Assembly (NCBI RefSeq): GCF_001870205.1
Contig: NZ_CP017267.1
Location: forward strand, 360,501 to 424,500
DNA: 64,000 nucleotides
Source: Vagococcus teuberi
GTDB taxonomy: Bacteria > Bacillota > Bacilli > Lactobacillales > Vagococcaceae
Direction: 5' to 3'
A program made the translations under genes and the position numbers. The notes beneath the pieces were generated by a model, which was given only the letters and a program-made list of their open reading frames with translations, was not told the origin of the DNA and did not search any database. How positions within the stretch are numbered: position 1 is the stretch's first letter; each line of letters opens with the position of its first letter. Below are positions 37,901-46,690 of this stretch, piece after piece.

Positions 37901-39304
37901 AGCATTAGTGGCGGACAAAAAATACCTGAGTCAGATTTAACATGGGTAATTAAAGATGACAAAGGAGAAGTCATAAAAGAAGGAGACGGAGCTAACGTTC
38001 CAAAAGAGGTAATTGATGAGTTACCAGAAGGAAAATACTCTGCAGAATTTACAGAAACTAGTCCCGAAGGTGAAACGTCAATATCGCAAGATGATTTTTC
38101 TATAAGACACCCTCAAAGCACAACGACTATCGACAGACCGATTAATCCGGGCAGCATTAGTGGCGGACAAAAAATACCTGAGTCAGATTTAACATGGGTA
38201 ATTAAAGATGACAAAGGAGAAGTCATAAAAGAAGGAGACGGAGCTAACGTTCCAAAAGAGGTAATTGATGAGTTACCAGAAGGAAAATACTCTGCAGAAT
38301 TTACAGAAACTAGTCCCGAAGGTGAGATATCAATATCGCAAGATGATTTTTCTATAAGACACCCTCAAAGCACAACGACTATCGACAGACCGATTAATCC
38401 GGGCAGCATTAGTGGCGGACAAAAAATACCTGAGTCAGATTTAACATGGGTAATTAAAGATGATAAAGGAGAAGTCATAAAAGAAGGAGACGGAGCCAAC
38501 GTTCCAAAAGAGGTAATTGATGAGTTACCAGAAGGAAAATACTCTGCAGAATTTACAGAAACTAGTCCCGAAGGTGAAACGTCAATATCGCAAGATGATT
38601 TTTCTATTATACGTAATACAACGGAACCAACAGAGCCAACGGAACCAACAGAGCCAACGGAACCAACAGAGCCAACGGAACCAACAGAGCCAACGGAACC
38701 AACAGAGCCAACGGAACCAACAGAGCCAACGGAACCAACAGAGCCAACGGAACCAACAGAGCCAACGGAACCAACAGAGCCAACGGAACCAACAGAGCCA
38801 ACGGAACCAACAGAGCCAACGGAACCAACAGAGCCAACGGAACCAACAGAGCCAACGGAACCAACAGAGCCAACGGAACCAACAGAGCCAACGGAACCAA
38901 CAGAGCCAACGGAACCAACAGAGCCAACGGAACCAACAGAGCCAACGGAACCAACAGAGCCAACGGAACCAACAGAGCCAACGGAACCAACAGAGCCAAC
39001 GGAACCAACAGAGCCAACGGAACCAACAGAGCCAACGGAACCAACAGAGCCAACGGAACCAACAGAGCCAACGGAACCAACAGGGCCAACAAATCCAAAA
39101 GATACTGATACCAATCTAATTCAACCAACTGTTCCAAACGTTTCTAAGTTTACACAGAGACAAGTTAGTAAAAATAGTTTAAAATTACCTGAAACTGGAG
39201 AAACTGAATCATTTAGTTTAGTTTTATTAGGTGCTATGCTGATGACATTATCAGGGACATATATTTTTAATAGGAAAAGATATAATGGTGATTTAGACCT
39301 ATAA
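34916..39304 (+). CDS. Large LPXTG cell-wall-anchored repeat protein
   Basis: 1462 aa from TTG 34916. Signal peptide about 1-29 (ends VSA-EE), a short 13-aa repeat block (QTSDSQGSMPEEN), a non-repeat N-terminal domain of about 220 residues, eleven 84-aa repeats (residues 308-1231, STTTIDRPINPGSISGG...), a TEP stalk (about 1236-1391), then LPETG at 1424-1428 with a helix and basic tail. A sortase would fix it to the wall. The repeats look Ig-like or Rib-like and the Thr-Glu-Pro stalk would span the wall. Possible adhesin. IS remnants stand on both sides. Confidence 0.92.
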   Translation: MKIFKKIAIYSFLFSNILPLSPVLVSAEELTDNKIETTDLQVSMPEENQTSDSQGSMPEENQTSDSQGSMPEENQTSDSQGSMPEENQTSDSQVDIPEKKIKSYDNQKSIEIDPRYVANNFDINIDGVEVIPGAWFDIPSLVQGKYLADNIRYFVNSYTLDLVNQETQESRSFDHIGSEFSFDVSGLKDGIYYGTITAHGYFSAGTVQTPQYWQSSFIMETKSTDATVHVDKLYNPSSIELTFKGDSNIWSLKDETGRVIASGSGNFDSSILQTLEEGMYTIENTASATTTNGTVVPPTTAKDVFYIRHPQSTTTIDRPINPGSISGGQKIPESALTWVIKDDKGEVIKEGDGANVPKEVIDELPEGKYSAEFTETSPEGETSISQDDFSIRHPQSTTTIDRPINPGSISGGQKIPESALTWVIKDDKGEVIKEGDGANVPKEVIDELPEGKYSAEFTETSPEGETSISQDDFSIRHPQSTTTIDRPINPGSISGGQKIPESDLTWVIKDDKGEVIKEGDGANVPKEVIDELPEGKYSAEFTETSPEGEISISQDDFSIRHPQSTTTIDRPINPGSISGGQKIPESDLTWVIKDDKGEVIKEGDGANVPKEVIDELPEGKYSAEFTETSPEGETSISQDDFSIRHPQSTTTIDRPINPGSISGGQKIPESDLTWVIKDDKGEVIKEGDGANVPKEVIDELPEGKYSAEFTETSPEGETSISQDDFSIRHPQSTTTIDRPINPGSISGGQKIPESDLTWVIKDDKGEVIKEGDGANVPKEVIDELPEGKYSAEFTETSPEGEISISQDDFSIRHPQSTTTIDRPINPGSISGGQKIPESDLTWVIKDDKGEVIKEGDGANVPKEVIDELPEGKYSAEFTETSPEGETSISQDDFSIRHPQSTTTIDRPINPGSISGGQKIPESDLTWVIKDDKGEVIKEGDGANVPKEVIDELPEGKYSAEFTETSPEGEISISQDDFSIRHPQSTTTIDRPINPGSISGGQKIPESDLTWVIKDDKGEVIKEGDGANVPKEVIDELPEGKYSAEFTETSPEGETSISQDDFSIRHPQSTTTIDRPINPGSISGGQKIPESDLTWVIKDDKGEVIKEGDGANVPKEVIDELPEGKYSAEFTETSPEGEISISQDDFSIRHPQSTTTIDRPINPGSISGGQKIPESDLTWVIKDDKGEVIKEGDGANVPKEVIDELPEGKYSAEFTETSPEGETSISQDDFSIIRNTTEPTEPTEPTEPTEPTEPTEPTEPTEPTEPTEPTEPTEPTEPTEPTEPTEPTEPTEPTEPTEPTEPTEPTEPTEPTEPTEPTEPTEPTEPTEPTEPTEPTEPTEPTEPTEPTEPTEPTEPTEPTEPTEPTEPTEPTEPTEPTEPTEPTEPTEPTGPTNPKDTDTNLIQPTVPNVSKFTQRQVSKNSLKLPETGETESFSLVLLGAMLMTLSGTYIFNRKRYNGDLDL
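35042..35194 (+). repeat. 39-bp tandem repeats near the 5' end of the surface gene
   Basis: About four copies of a 13-codon unit encoding QTSDSQGSMPEEN, period 39 bp (starts at 35060, 35099, 35138, 35177), last copy partial. Confidence 0.85.
35837..38608 (+). repeat. Eleven 252-bp tandem repeats in the surface gene
   Basis: Unit starts fall exactly every 252 bp from 35837 to 38357. Copies are nearly identical at DNA level. Copies 1-2 encode SALTW and 3-11 SDLTW. The GETSIS/GEISIS variant runs T,T,I,T,T,I,T,I,T,I,T. Confidence 0.95.
38621..39088 (+). repeat. 18-bp tandem repeats encoding the TEP stalk
   Basis: Twenty-six units of ACGGAACCAACAGAGCCA; only the last has a change (GAG to GGG). 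The codons alternate strictly (ACG GAA CCA, ACA GAG CCA). Confidence 0.95.
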
Positions 39305-39372
39305 TATTATAGTCTAATATTTTAATTGAAAAATAAAAACATAATATAATAATCGTGCATAGAAGTTATCAA

Positions 39373-39525
39373 GCTGTACACTAAATCGTATTAATAGATT
39401 AAATTGGCTCTTTGTCAAATTGGACTGATGAGTTAAAATTAAAAGATGGTGAATGTGAGAGTAATCTCAGATTTATCATCTTTTTAGTTATTTAATTTTT
39501 ATAAGGCCATTTATCAAGAAAATTC
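39373..39525. mobile_element. Composite of two short repeats, likely IS ends
   Basis: 39373-39398 matches 2492-2517 (26 bp, two differences). It runs straight into GGCTCTTTGTCAAATTGG (39406-39423), which resembles ISL3-family terminal repeats. 39442-39520 is a decayed copy of the hairpin and flank at 10456-10540. No transposase of that family is left. Confidence 0.45.
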
Positions 39526-39539
39526 TTATTCTCATAGCT

Positions 39540-39835
39540 ATACGACACTAAACTTTAAAGATTTAGCAGCCGGTAAAAATGAACAAAAAATAGATAATGT
39601 GTTGTTCCTACGATAACGCAGTGGCAGCAGTGGCAGAATTGATCTATCGAGCCTTTAAGATTGAGTTTATTTACCAGCAGTCTTTTGATTCTTTGTTTGA
39701 ACTACAGTAGGAGTTAATGGACTATGTCAATTGGTGGAATTGATTTAGGAAACATGGAACATTAGACTATTTATCTCCTGTGGATTATCGTTTGGGTTGG
39801 GAAATAGAGCAGATTGTTTAACAGAAGATAAAATA
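39540..39835 (+). pseudogene. IS3-family orfB (integrase-type transposase) C-terminal remnant
   Basis: YDNAVAAVAELIYRAFKIEFIYQQSFDSLFELQ, stop, ELMDYVNWWN, stop, FRKHGTLDYLSPVDYRLG is the end of an IS3-group DDE transposase, with at least two stops and upstream frame changes. Confidence 0.8.
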
Positions 39836-39959
39836 ACTATTTGAACACAATAAAGACCTTATAATGCTTGTACAGAAAAGTGATGTCAATTCACTTTTTA
39901 AAATGTTTTAAGTCTAAGTTTTTGACATGTTTTTTTCATCCAGTGTGTAGCATCAATCG

Positions 39960-40331
39960 TTACTTCTTTTTTACGATCAGCGTGCATCTACCTACGCTGA
40001 TTTTTTGTTGTATTTGATTGGTGATTTCAGCTTGCCAAACTTGTGTTGTTTTTCCGATATGATCAGGGATGGCTACAACCGTTAGCGTATCACCTTTGAC
40101 GGCACTCTTAAGATGATTGACTTGAATATCAAGTCCCACAGCAACTTGCTTGGTTGTATCTATTGACTCATTTGCTCCAATACTTGTTGCTGTTTCAATC
40201 AAAACAGCATTCATCCCACCGTGCATTAAGCCAAAAGGTTGTAAGTGTTTCCCATCAACTACCATAGTTAAGATGACCTTTTCTTTTGAAACGTCTTCGA
40301 TTTTAATGTCTAAATAATCTAAAGCATTCAC
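39960..40331 (-). CDS. menI: Hotdog-fold thioesterase, probable DHNA-CoA thioesterase
   Basis: 123 aa PaaI/YbgC-like hotdog protein with the MHGGMNAVLIETATSIGA signature (HGG near 37-39). It diverges from menB with a shared promoter region, which makes 1,4-dihydroxy-2-naphthoyl-CoA hydrolysis (MenI) the likely role. The family alone does not prove the substrate. Confidence 0.82.
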   Translation of the reverse strand: MNALDYLDIKIEDVSKEKVILTMVVDGKHLQPFGLMHGGMNAVLIETATSIGANESIDTTKQVAVGLDIQVNHLKSAVKGDTLTVVAIPDHIGKTTQVWQAEITNQIQQKISVGRCTLIVKKK

Positions 40332-40477
40332 TTATTATCAGTCCTTTGATTTAGTAGATAGATTATAACATTGCGAAGTATTTTATAAAAGTTTATTAGT
40401 AATAAGCATCAATTCTACTATTTCAGATAAGATTGTGTATAATTGGTGAGTAGAAAATTAAGGGGGAACTTTATAAA

Positions 40478-41293
40478 ATGTATGATTGGAAAACAATTAA
40501 AGAATATGATGAAATTTTATTCACACAACATGGGAAAATAGCTAAAATTAGTATTAACCGTCCGCATGTACATAATGCATTTACACCTAAAACAGTATTT
40601 GAATTAATAGATGCGTTTACAATTAGCCGTGATATGACAGATATTGGGGTGATTATTTTAACGGGAGAAGGTGAGTTAGCCTTTTGTTCTGGTGGTGATC
40701 AAAAAGTACGTGGACATGGTGGATATGTTGGAGAAGACCAAATCCCTCGTTTAAATGTTTTAGATTTACAACGATTAATTCGCGTCATTCCAAAACCGGT
40801 TATTGCAATGGTTAAAGGTTGGTCCATTGGTGGCGGAAATGTGCTGCAATTAGTGTGTGATTTAACAATCGCTGCTGATAATGCCATGTTTGGTCAAACA
40901 GGACCTAACGTCGGAAGTTTTGATGGTGGTTATGGTTCAGGTTATTTAGCACGTGTGGTTGGTCATAAGAAAGCCAAAGAAGTTTGGTTTATGACAAAAC
41001 AATACACAGCTGAAGAAGCTCTTGAAATGGGTTGGATTAACACAGTTGCACCTTTAGATAAAGTCGAAGAAGTGACGATGGAATGGGCTGAAGAATTACT
41101 AACTAAAAGTCCAATTGCGCTACGTATGATTAAAGCGGCAATGAATGCAGATACAGATGGCTTAGCTGGTATCCAGCAATTAGCAGGAGATGCGACCCTT
41201 TTATATTACACAATGGACGAAGCCAAAGAAGGCCGCGATTCGTTTAAGGAAAAACGTGATCCTGACTTTGATCAATTTCCAAAATTCCCATAA
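40478..41293 (+). CDS. menB: 1,4-dihydroxy-2-naphthoyl-CoA synthase
   Basis: 271-aa crotonase. [43 protein letters not shown] and [30 protein letters not shown] are MenB hallmarks. Closes the second naphthoate ring from O-succinylbenzoyl-CoA. AAGGGGGAAC upstream, ATG. First gene of the men operon. Confidence 0.97.
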   Translation: MYDWKTIKEYDEILFTQHGKIAKISINRPHVHNAFTPKTVFELIDAFTISRDMTDIGVIILTGEGELAFCSGGDQKVRGHGGYVGEDQIPRLNVLDLQRLIRVIPKPVIAMVKGWSIGGGNVLQLVCDLTIAADNAMFGQTGPNVGSFDGGYGSGYLARVVGHKKAKEVWFMTKQYTAEEALEMGWINTVAPLDKVEEVTMEWAEELLTKSPIALRMIKAAMNADTDGLAGIQQLAGDATLLYYTMDEAKEGRDSFKEKRDPDFDQFPKFP

Positions 41294-41306
41294 AAGAGTG
41301 AAGACA

Positions 41307-42731
41307 ATGTTACCATGGTTAACAGCACAACTAGAAACACATCCAGAAAAAATTGGGTTATATACTATTAATCAGTCTTGGACAATAGCAGAGATTGCCA
41401 GTGAAGTCGATGAAAGAGCCAAAAGAGTGATGGTGTTTTTATCACAAAATGATAAACGCGTCGCTATTTTGAGTCACAATTCAAGTGACATGTATTTTTT
41501 AATTTTAGCTTTGTGGTCATTAGGAAAAGAAATTGTCTTTTTAAATACACATCTAACCACTCAAGAATTGTTATATCAACTAGAAGATTCTGGGGTGAAA
41601 ACGATATTTGTCGCAGATGATTTAAAAGAAAAAAATTTCAATCACGTTCAGTTGATTTCTTTTTCGGATATCCATTGTCAACCACTGCTTGATTCAATTA
41701 GTTATCCAACGTTTTCAGTCGATGCAACGGCTTCTATTATGTATACTTCAGGCACAACTGGTAAGCCTAAAGGTGTGATCCAAACGTTTCGTAATCATTT
41801 AGCAAGTAGCATGGGGACACAAAAAAATATGAACATCACGGCTCAAGATGTTTGGGGATGTTCTGTTCCAATGTTCCATATTAGTGGTTTATCCATTGTT
41901 GTTCGTCAGTTAGTGATAGGGTGTGGAGTGTATATATTTGAAAAATTTGATGCATCTCTTATGTCCCGTTTGTTTAAAACAGGAGACATAACCGTTTCAT
42001 CAGTTGTTAATGTGATGCTCAAACAATTATTACAAGCCTATCCAAAGCAAGGATACTCTGATAAGTTTAAATGTTTACTTGTTGGTGGCGGACCTGTCTC
42101 TAAAGAGATGCTACAAGATTGTTTTAACAAAGACATTACAGTGATTCAGTCCTTTGGTATGACTGAAACATGTTCGCAAGTAGTTGCTCTAGGATATGAT
42201 GATGCCCTTCAAAAGATTGGGTCATCAGGCTTGCCATTAGATGGGATAAGTCTCGTCATTCGAAAAGATGATGAAACCTGTGAACCAATGGAAATTGGTG
42301 AAATACTATTATCTGGTCCCAATATTTCCCCAGGTTATCTAAATAAATCGTCGTCATGGACAACAGATGGTTACTTTAAAACTGGTGATTTAGGATATCT
42401 TGATGAGGACGGATACTTATACGTTGTCAGTCGTTTGAGTGAACTCATTATTTCGGGTGGGGAAAATATCTATCCAGCTGAAGTTGAACAATGCATAGCA
42501 AGTTTATCCGGTATAATGGAAGTCGCTGTTGTAGGAGAGCATGACGATACATGGGGTGAAGTTCCTGTAGCGTATATTGTGATGGACGACACGATAGATA
42601 TAGAGAAGATAAGTGAAACTTGTCTTAACTCTTTAGCAAAATATAAATGTCCCAAAAAATATTATGTCGTTGATGCTTTACCACGTACAGCTAGTGGTAA
42701 AGTGGCAAAACGATTATTAGTAAATGAGTAA
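41307..42731 (+). CDS. menE: O-succinylbenzoate-CoA ligase
   Basis: 474-aa ANL-family ligase from ATG 41307 (start MLPWLTAQLE, 13 bp after menB). AMP-binding P-loop YTSGTTGKPKGVIQTF, later SFGMTETCSQ, YFKTGDLGYLDEDGYLYVVSR and the C-terminal lysine in RTASGKVAK. Activates O-succinylbenzoate for MenB. Confidence 0.95.
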   Translation: MLPWLTAQLETHPEKIGLYTINQSWTIAEIASEVDERAKRVMVFLSQNDKRVAILSHNSSDMYFLILALWSLGKEIVFLNTHLTTQELLYQLEDSGVKTIFVADDLKEKNFNHVQLISFSDIHCQPLLDSISYPTFSVDATASIMYTSGTTGKPKGVIQTFRNHLASSMGTQKNMNITAQDVWGCSVPMFHISGLSIVVRQLVIGCGVYIFEKFDASLMSRLFKTGDITVSSVVNVMLKQLLQAYPKQGYSDKFKCLLVGGGPVSKEMLQDCFNKDITVIQSFGMTETCSQVVALGYDDALQKIGSSGLPLDGISLVIRKDDETCEPMEIGEILLSGPNISPGYLNKSSSWTTDGYFKTGDLGYLDEDGYLYVVSRLSELIISGGENIYPAEVEQCIASLSGIMEVAVVGEHDDTWGEVPVAYIVMDDTIDIEKISETCLNSLAKYKCPKKYYVVDALPRTASGKVAKRLLVNE

Positions 42732-42776
42732 AAGAAGCGCCAGCCATTTTTATAGGTATGGTTGGCTTCTTTTCAT
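42732..42776 (+). terminator. Stem-loop between menE and menF
   Basis: AAGAAGC-CCAGCCAT / ATGGTTGG-CTTCTT followed by TTTC. It may weaken read-through into menF; menF keeps its own ribosome site (AAAGGAG) so expression of the second half may be tuned separately. Confidence 0.6.
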
Positions 42777-42798
42777 TGTATTAAAGGAGTTTTAGTTC

Positions 42799-44175
42799 AT
42801 GTTTAATGTACCAAATGATGTTAGAAAACTAGAGATAAAAAGGCCAACGTTGGTTAGTTGGGTAGTCAGTTTACCTGAGACTTCAGAGGCCATTGTGACT
42901 TGTTTTTATCAAGCAAAAAAAGTATTTACCACTCGTTATTTTTGGCAAACACCAGATGCGTCGTTTTCTCTTGTGGGGTTAGGCACATGTAAAGAATATG
43001 TGGCACAAGATTACCGTGATATGACTATTAGTCGTGAAAACTTGTCGAAAAATACGATAACGAATGCTAAACATAGTGGAACTGGCCCTGTTTTTTTAGG
43101 TGGATTTCCTTTTGATAAAACTGTTGATAGTCAAAAAACGTGGCAAGAGTTAGGCAATGGGTATCTTTTTATACCTAAAATCATGTTAACCCAAACAAAT
43201 GATAATCGCTTTTTAACGTTCAATATGATTGTAGAATCAAATGATGACTTAGATACACAGTGGGAAAATATCGTGACATTGTGGAACGCGGTTAGTCAAA
43301 ATAAACAATATGAGTCACCAACTCGTCAACAGATGCAAGCAAATGAAATTCATGTTCCAGAGTGGTTAGAGACGGTTGAATTGGCGATGGATGAGATAAA
43401 CTCTGATAGCGATATTAGAAAAATTGTTTTAGCACGCGAGTTGTATATAAAGGCAACAGAACCATTTTCAGTGAATGATGTTTTAAAAAATTGTCTAGAG
43501 CAACAAGAAAATACGTATGTTTTTGTTTTAGAACATAGCGAGAATGCTTTTATAGGTGCCACACCAGAAAGATTGTTGTTACTACAAGAAAATAACATTT
43601 CAACAGCGTGTGTAGCAGGGTCTATACCACGTGGAAAAACAGTAGAGAAAGACAATCAACTTGGGAGTCAATTATTAAATGACATGAAAAATCAAGTGGA
43701 GCACCAAATCGTTGTAGATGCAATCGAGCGTGATATGAGTGAGATTACTGAAACTTTATCGGAAAAAGGTCAGCCATCTTTATTAAAAAATCGAGACATA
43801 CAACATTTATTTTACCCATTTAGTGGCGAAAAAAAAGCTGATATATCATTTTTTTCAGCTATCGAGCAGTTACATCCAACGCCAGCATTAGGTGGACAAC
43901 CCAAAGAGTTGACAACAAAATGGATTAGAGAACATGAACCAATCAATCGTGGCTTGTACGGAGCCCCAATTGGTTGGAGTTCGGTGATACTTGAGGAAGG
44001 TGAATTTGCGGTAGGCATTCGTTCGGCACTTTTATCAGGAAAATCAGCAACGTTATATGCAGGCTGTGGGGTTATAGCGGACTCTATTCCTCAAGAAGAA
44101 TTAAAGGAAACACGTGTGAAATTTCAGCCAATGTTACGTGCGATAGGAGGAGAAGAAAATGTCACATCAAAGTAG
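42799..44175 (+). CDS. menF: Isochorismate synthase
   Basis: 458 aa, chorismate-binding domain in the C-terminal half: VLAREL, FIGATPERLL, AGSIPRG, HLFYPFSG, PTPALGGQPK, NRGLYGAPIGW and GCGVIADSIPQEELKETRVKF. Makes isochorismate from chorismate. It overlaps menD by 17 bp. Confidence 0.95.
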   Translation: MFNVPNDVRKLEIKRPTLVSWVVSLPETSEAIVTCFYQAKKVFTTRYFWQTPDASFSLVGLGTCKEYVAQDYRDMTISRENLSKNTITNAKHSGTGPVFLGGFPFDKTVDSQKTWQELGNGYLFIPKIMLTQTNDNRFLTFNMIVESNDDLDTQWENIVTLWNAVSQNKQYESPTRQQMQANEIHVPEWLETVELAMDEINSDSDIRKIVLARELYIKATEPFSVNDVLKNCLEQQENTYVFVLEHSENAFIGATPERLLLLQENNISTACVAGSIPRGKTVEKDNQLGSQLLNDMKNQVEHQIVVDAIERDMSEITETLSEKGQPSLLKNRDIQHLFYPFSGEKKADISFFSAIEQLHPTPALGGQPKELTTKWIREHEPINRGLYGAPIGWSSVILEEGEFAVGIRSALLSGKSATLYAGCGVIADSIPQEELKETRVKFQPMLRAIGGEENVTSK

Positions 44176-45874
44176 TATGACAAACTATATCAATTCATTC
44201 ATCCAAGGGTTGATTGATGGTGGAGTAACTCAAGCAGTGATTAGTCCAGGGTCTAGGTCTACGCCCGTGTCCATTTTATTGCACCAACGTTCAGAAATAA
44301 AAACCTATATCGATGTCGATGAACGTTCAGCGGGATTTTTTGCTTTGGGATTGAGTAAAGCAGGTCAAAAACCAGTGGCTTTAGTGTGTACATCAGGAAC
44401 AGCGGCGGCAAATTATTTACCTGCCGTGTCTGAGGCGAAGCAATCGAATGTACCGCTTGTTGTTGTGACAACAGATCGCCCACATGAATTAAGAGATAAC
44501 GGTGCACCACAAACGATGAATCAACTTAATATGTATGGTTCACAAGTTAAACAGTTTGTTGAAATGGCGTTACCTGAAGGAACAGAAGAGATGTATCAAT
44601 ATGCTTACGTTCAAGGAGCAAAATTATCAAATCTGGCTTGTTCATTGCCACAAGGACCTGTTCATCTAAATTTACCGTTAAGAGAGCCACTATTACCTGA
44701 CTTAGACTTAGCTGTTCCAAAAGTTAAGTCAGTTAATACAATGACTGGAAAAAGGTGTCTATCAAAAGCTGAGATTGAAACGATAAGCCAAAACTGGTCA
44801 GGGAAAAAAGGCATTTTTGTTGTAGGGCCATCATTTGATGAGGAAGCAGTGAGACAATTAGTTGACTTGGCAGAACAATTAGGTTGGGTTATTCTAGCTG
44901 ATCCGTTAGCGAATATTCGAACTTTTGGCATAGATAGTCCAACAATTTCACCATACTATGACATGTATTTACGTTATGTCAAAGAAAATATGACACCTGA
45001 TATCATTGTGCGATTTGGAAAACTACCTGTGTCAAAACCGTTAAATCAGTGGCTCGCGACATTTACAGGTGATTATTATTTAGTAGAATCTGCAACAGAA
45101 TGGTTAGATGCATCAAAAATGATGACAACATTAATCGTGTCAGATGAAGTCGACTTTTTATCCAATATGTTAGAAACTCAGTTAAAAAGGGCTGATGAAA
45201 GTTGGCTAGAATCATTTAATAAATTAGACCAAATCGTTGTAAACAGCATAAAAAGCCAAGATATAACATTGTTTAGTGACGGTAATATCACCCAAGTCGT
45301 TTATCAAACGATGCAAGAAAATGATCAGTTGTTTGTCTCAAATAGTATGCCTATTAGAGATTTAGATACATATCTTCCTGTGACGAAAGAAAGAGTTACT
45401 ATTTATGGTAATCGTGGGGTAAATGGAATAGACGGGGTAACCTCAACTGCTTTAGGTGTAGCAGCAAATGATACAACACGTCACACACGACTAGTGATAG
45501 GGGACTTATCTTGTTTTCATGACACGACAGGTTTGGCTATGGCGACAAAATATCAATTACCTATTACGATTATTGTGATAAACAATGATGGTGGTGGAAT
45601 ATTTTCAATGCTATCTCAAAAAGACTTACCGACTTCGTTGTTTGATGATTTATTCGCTACCTCAACTAATGTTAATTTTGAAGCTATGGCTAACATGGTA
45701 TCGCTGGATTATTCATCTGCTGAATCTTTAATTGAGTTAGAAAGCTTACTTAACGACCGCCCGAATTATCCAAGATTGATTGAAGTTCGCACTAGTCGAG
45801 AAGAAAACGCAGAGTTCAGAAGAGCGTTTCAACAACAAGTACGTCAGATTATAGAACGTGATATGACATGCTAA
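44159..45874 (+). CDS. menD: SEPHCHC synthase (MenD)
   Basis: 571-aa thiamine-diphosphate enzyme. SPGSRSTPVSILL, DERSAGFFALGLSKAGQKPVALVCTSGTAAANYLPAV and the ThDP site GDLSCFHDTTGL...INNDGGGIFSML. Adds 2-oxoglutarate to isochorismate. Confidence 0.96.
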   Translation: MSHQSSMTNYINSFIQGLIDGGVTQAVISPGSRSTPVSILLHQRSEIKTYIDVDERSAGFFALGLSKAGQKPVALVCTSGTAAANYLPAVSEAKQSNVPLVVVTTDRPHELRDNGAPQTMNQLNMYGSQVKQFVEMALPEGTEEMYQYAYVQGAKLSNLACSLPQGPVHLNLPLREPLLPDLDLAVPKVKSVNTMTGKRCLSKAEIETISQNWSGKKGIFVVGPSFDEEAVRQLVDLAEQLGWVILADPLANIRTFGIDSPTISPYYDMYLRYVKENMTPDIIVRFGKLPVSKPLNQWLATFTGDYYLVESATEWLDASKMMTTLIVSDEVDFLSNMLETQLKRADESWLESFNKLDQIVVNSIKSQDITLFSDGNITQVVYQTMQENDQLFVSNSMPIRDLDTYLPVTKERVTIYGNRGVNGIDGVTSTALGVAANDTTRHTRLVIGDLSCFHDTTGLAMATKYQLPITIIVINNDGGGIFSMLSQKDLPTSLFDDLFATSTNVNFEAMANMVSLDYSSAESLIELESLLNDRPNYPRLIEVRTSREENAEFRRAFQQQVRQIIERDMTC

Positions 45875-46680
45875 TAAGTGTCAGAGGTGTAGACTACTAT
45901 ATCAATTACGTAACAGAGTTTGACTGTATGAAACCAACATTAGTGTGTTTGCACGGATTTACTGGAACATCACAAACGTTTCATTTTTTACATGATATCA
46001 AAACGCATAATGTTATTGCGATTGATTTGATAGGGCACGGAAAGACAAGTGTCTTTGTCCATCCTTATCGCTATACAAGTGAACAACAGGTAAAAGATTT
46101 AGAAGAGATACGTGATCGTTTAAATTTAGATAAAATAGATTTGTTAGGTTACTCAATGGGAGGACGTCTTGCATTGGCTTACGCATTTGAATATCCGACA
46201 CGAGTCAATTCACTGATTTTGGAAAGTTCTTCCCCAGGGTTAGATGATATTGATTCAAGGAAAATTCGTCGTCAATCAGATAATCGTTTAGCTTGTTTAT
46301 TGCTAGATAAGGGGATTGGAAAATTTGTTGATTACTGGGAGACTATCCTTTTGTTTGATACACAAAAGACGTTGTCACAAATAGTTCGTGAGACTATCAG
46401 ACAGGAACGACTGTCGCAACAAGCAATCGGACTTGCTATGAGCTTGCACTATTTTGGTACAGGGACTCAACCATCACTATGGGGGAAATTAGAAAAAGAG
46501 TATCCTTTTCATCCTTATTTTTTGGTTGGACAGAAAGACGTTAAGTTTGTATCCCTGGCTAAGCAAATGAATCAGCTTATGACAGAATCAACGGTGATTG
46601 AGTTTGAAGATAGTGGTCATTGCATTCATGTTGAAAAACCAGCAGCGTTTTTAGCAACAGTAACACAACTTTTAGAGTGA
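45868..46680 (+). CDS. menH: SHCHC synthase (alpha/beta hydrolase)
   Basis: 270 aa. Oxyanion region VCLHGFTGTSQTF, nucleophile elbow LLGYSMGGRLALA, and terminal His in EDSGHCIHVEKP. Overlaps menD by 7 bp. Removes pyruvate to give SHCHC. Confidence 0.94.
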   Translation: MLISVRGVDYYINYVTEFDCMKPTLVCLHGFTGTSQTFHFLHDIKTHNVIAIDLIGHGKTSVFVHPYRYTSEQQVKDLEEIRDRLNLDKIDLLGYSMGGRLALAYAFEYPTRVNSLILESSSPGLDDIDSRKIRRQSDNRLACLLLDKGIGKFVDYWETILLFDTQKTLSQIVRETIRQERLSQQAIGLAMSLHYFGTGTQPSLWGKLEKEYPFHPYFLVGQKDVKFVSLAKQMNQLMTESTVIEFEDSGHCIHVEKPAAFLATVTQLLE

Positions 46681-46690
46681 GGGATAGGTT

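Noticed and set aside
35837-38608. CRISPR-like array because of regular repeats
   Set aside because: The repeats are contiguous 252-bp coding units without spacers.
38365-39137. Long open frames on both strands over the TEP stalk (SVG, LALLVP and RNQQSQ repeats)
   Set aside because: An 18-bp repeat with no stop in several frames opens them by chance. The real frame is the LPXTG protein.
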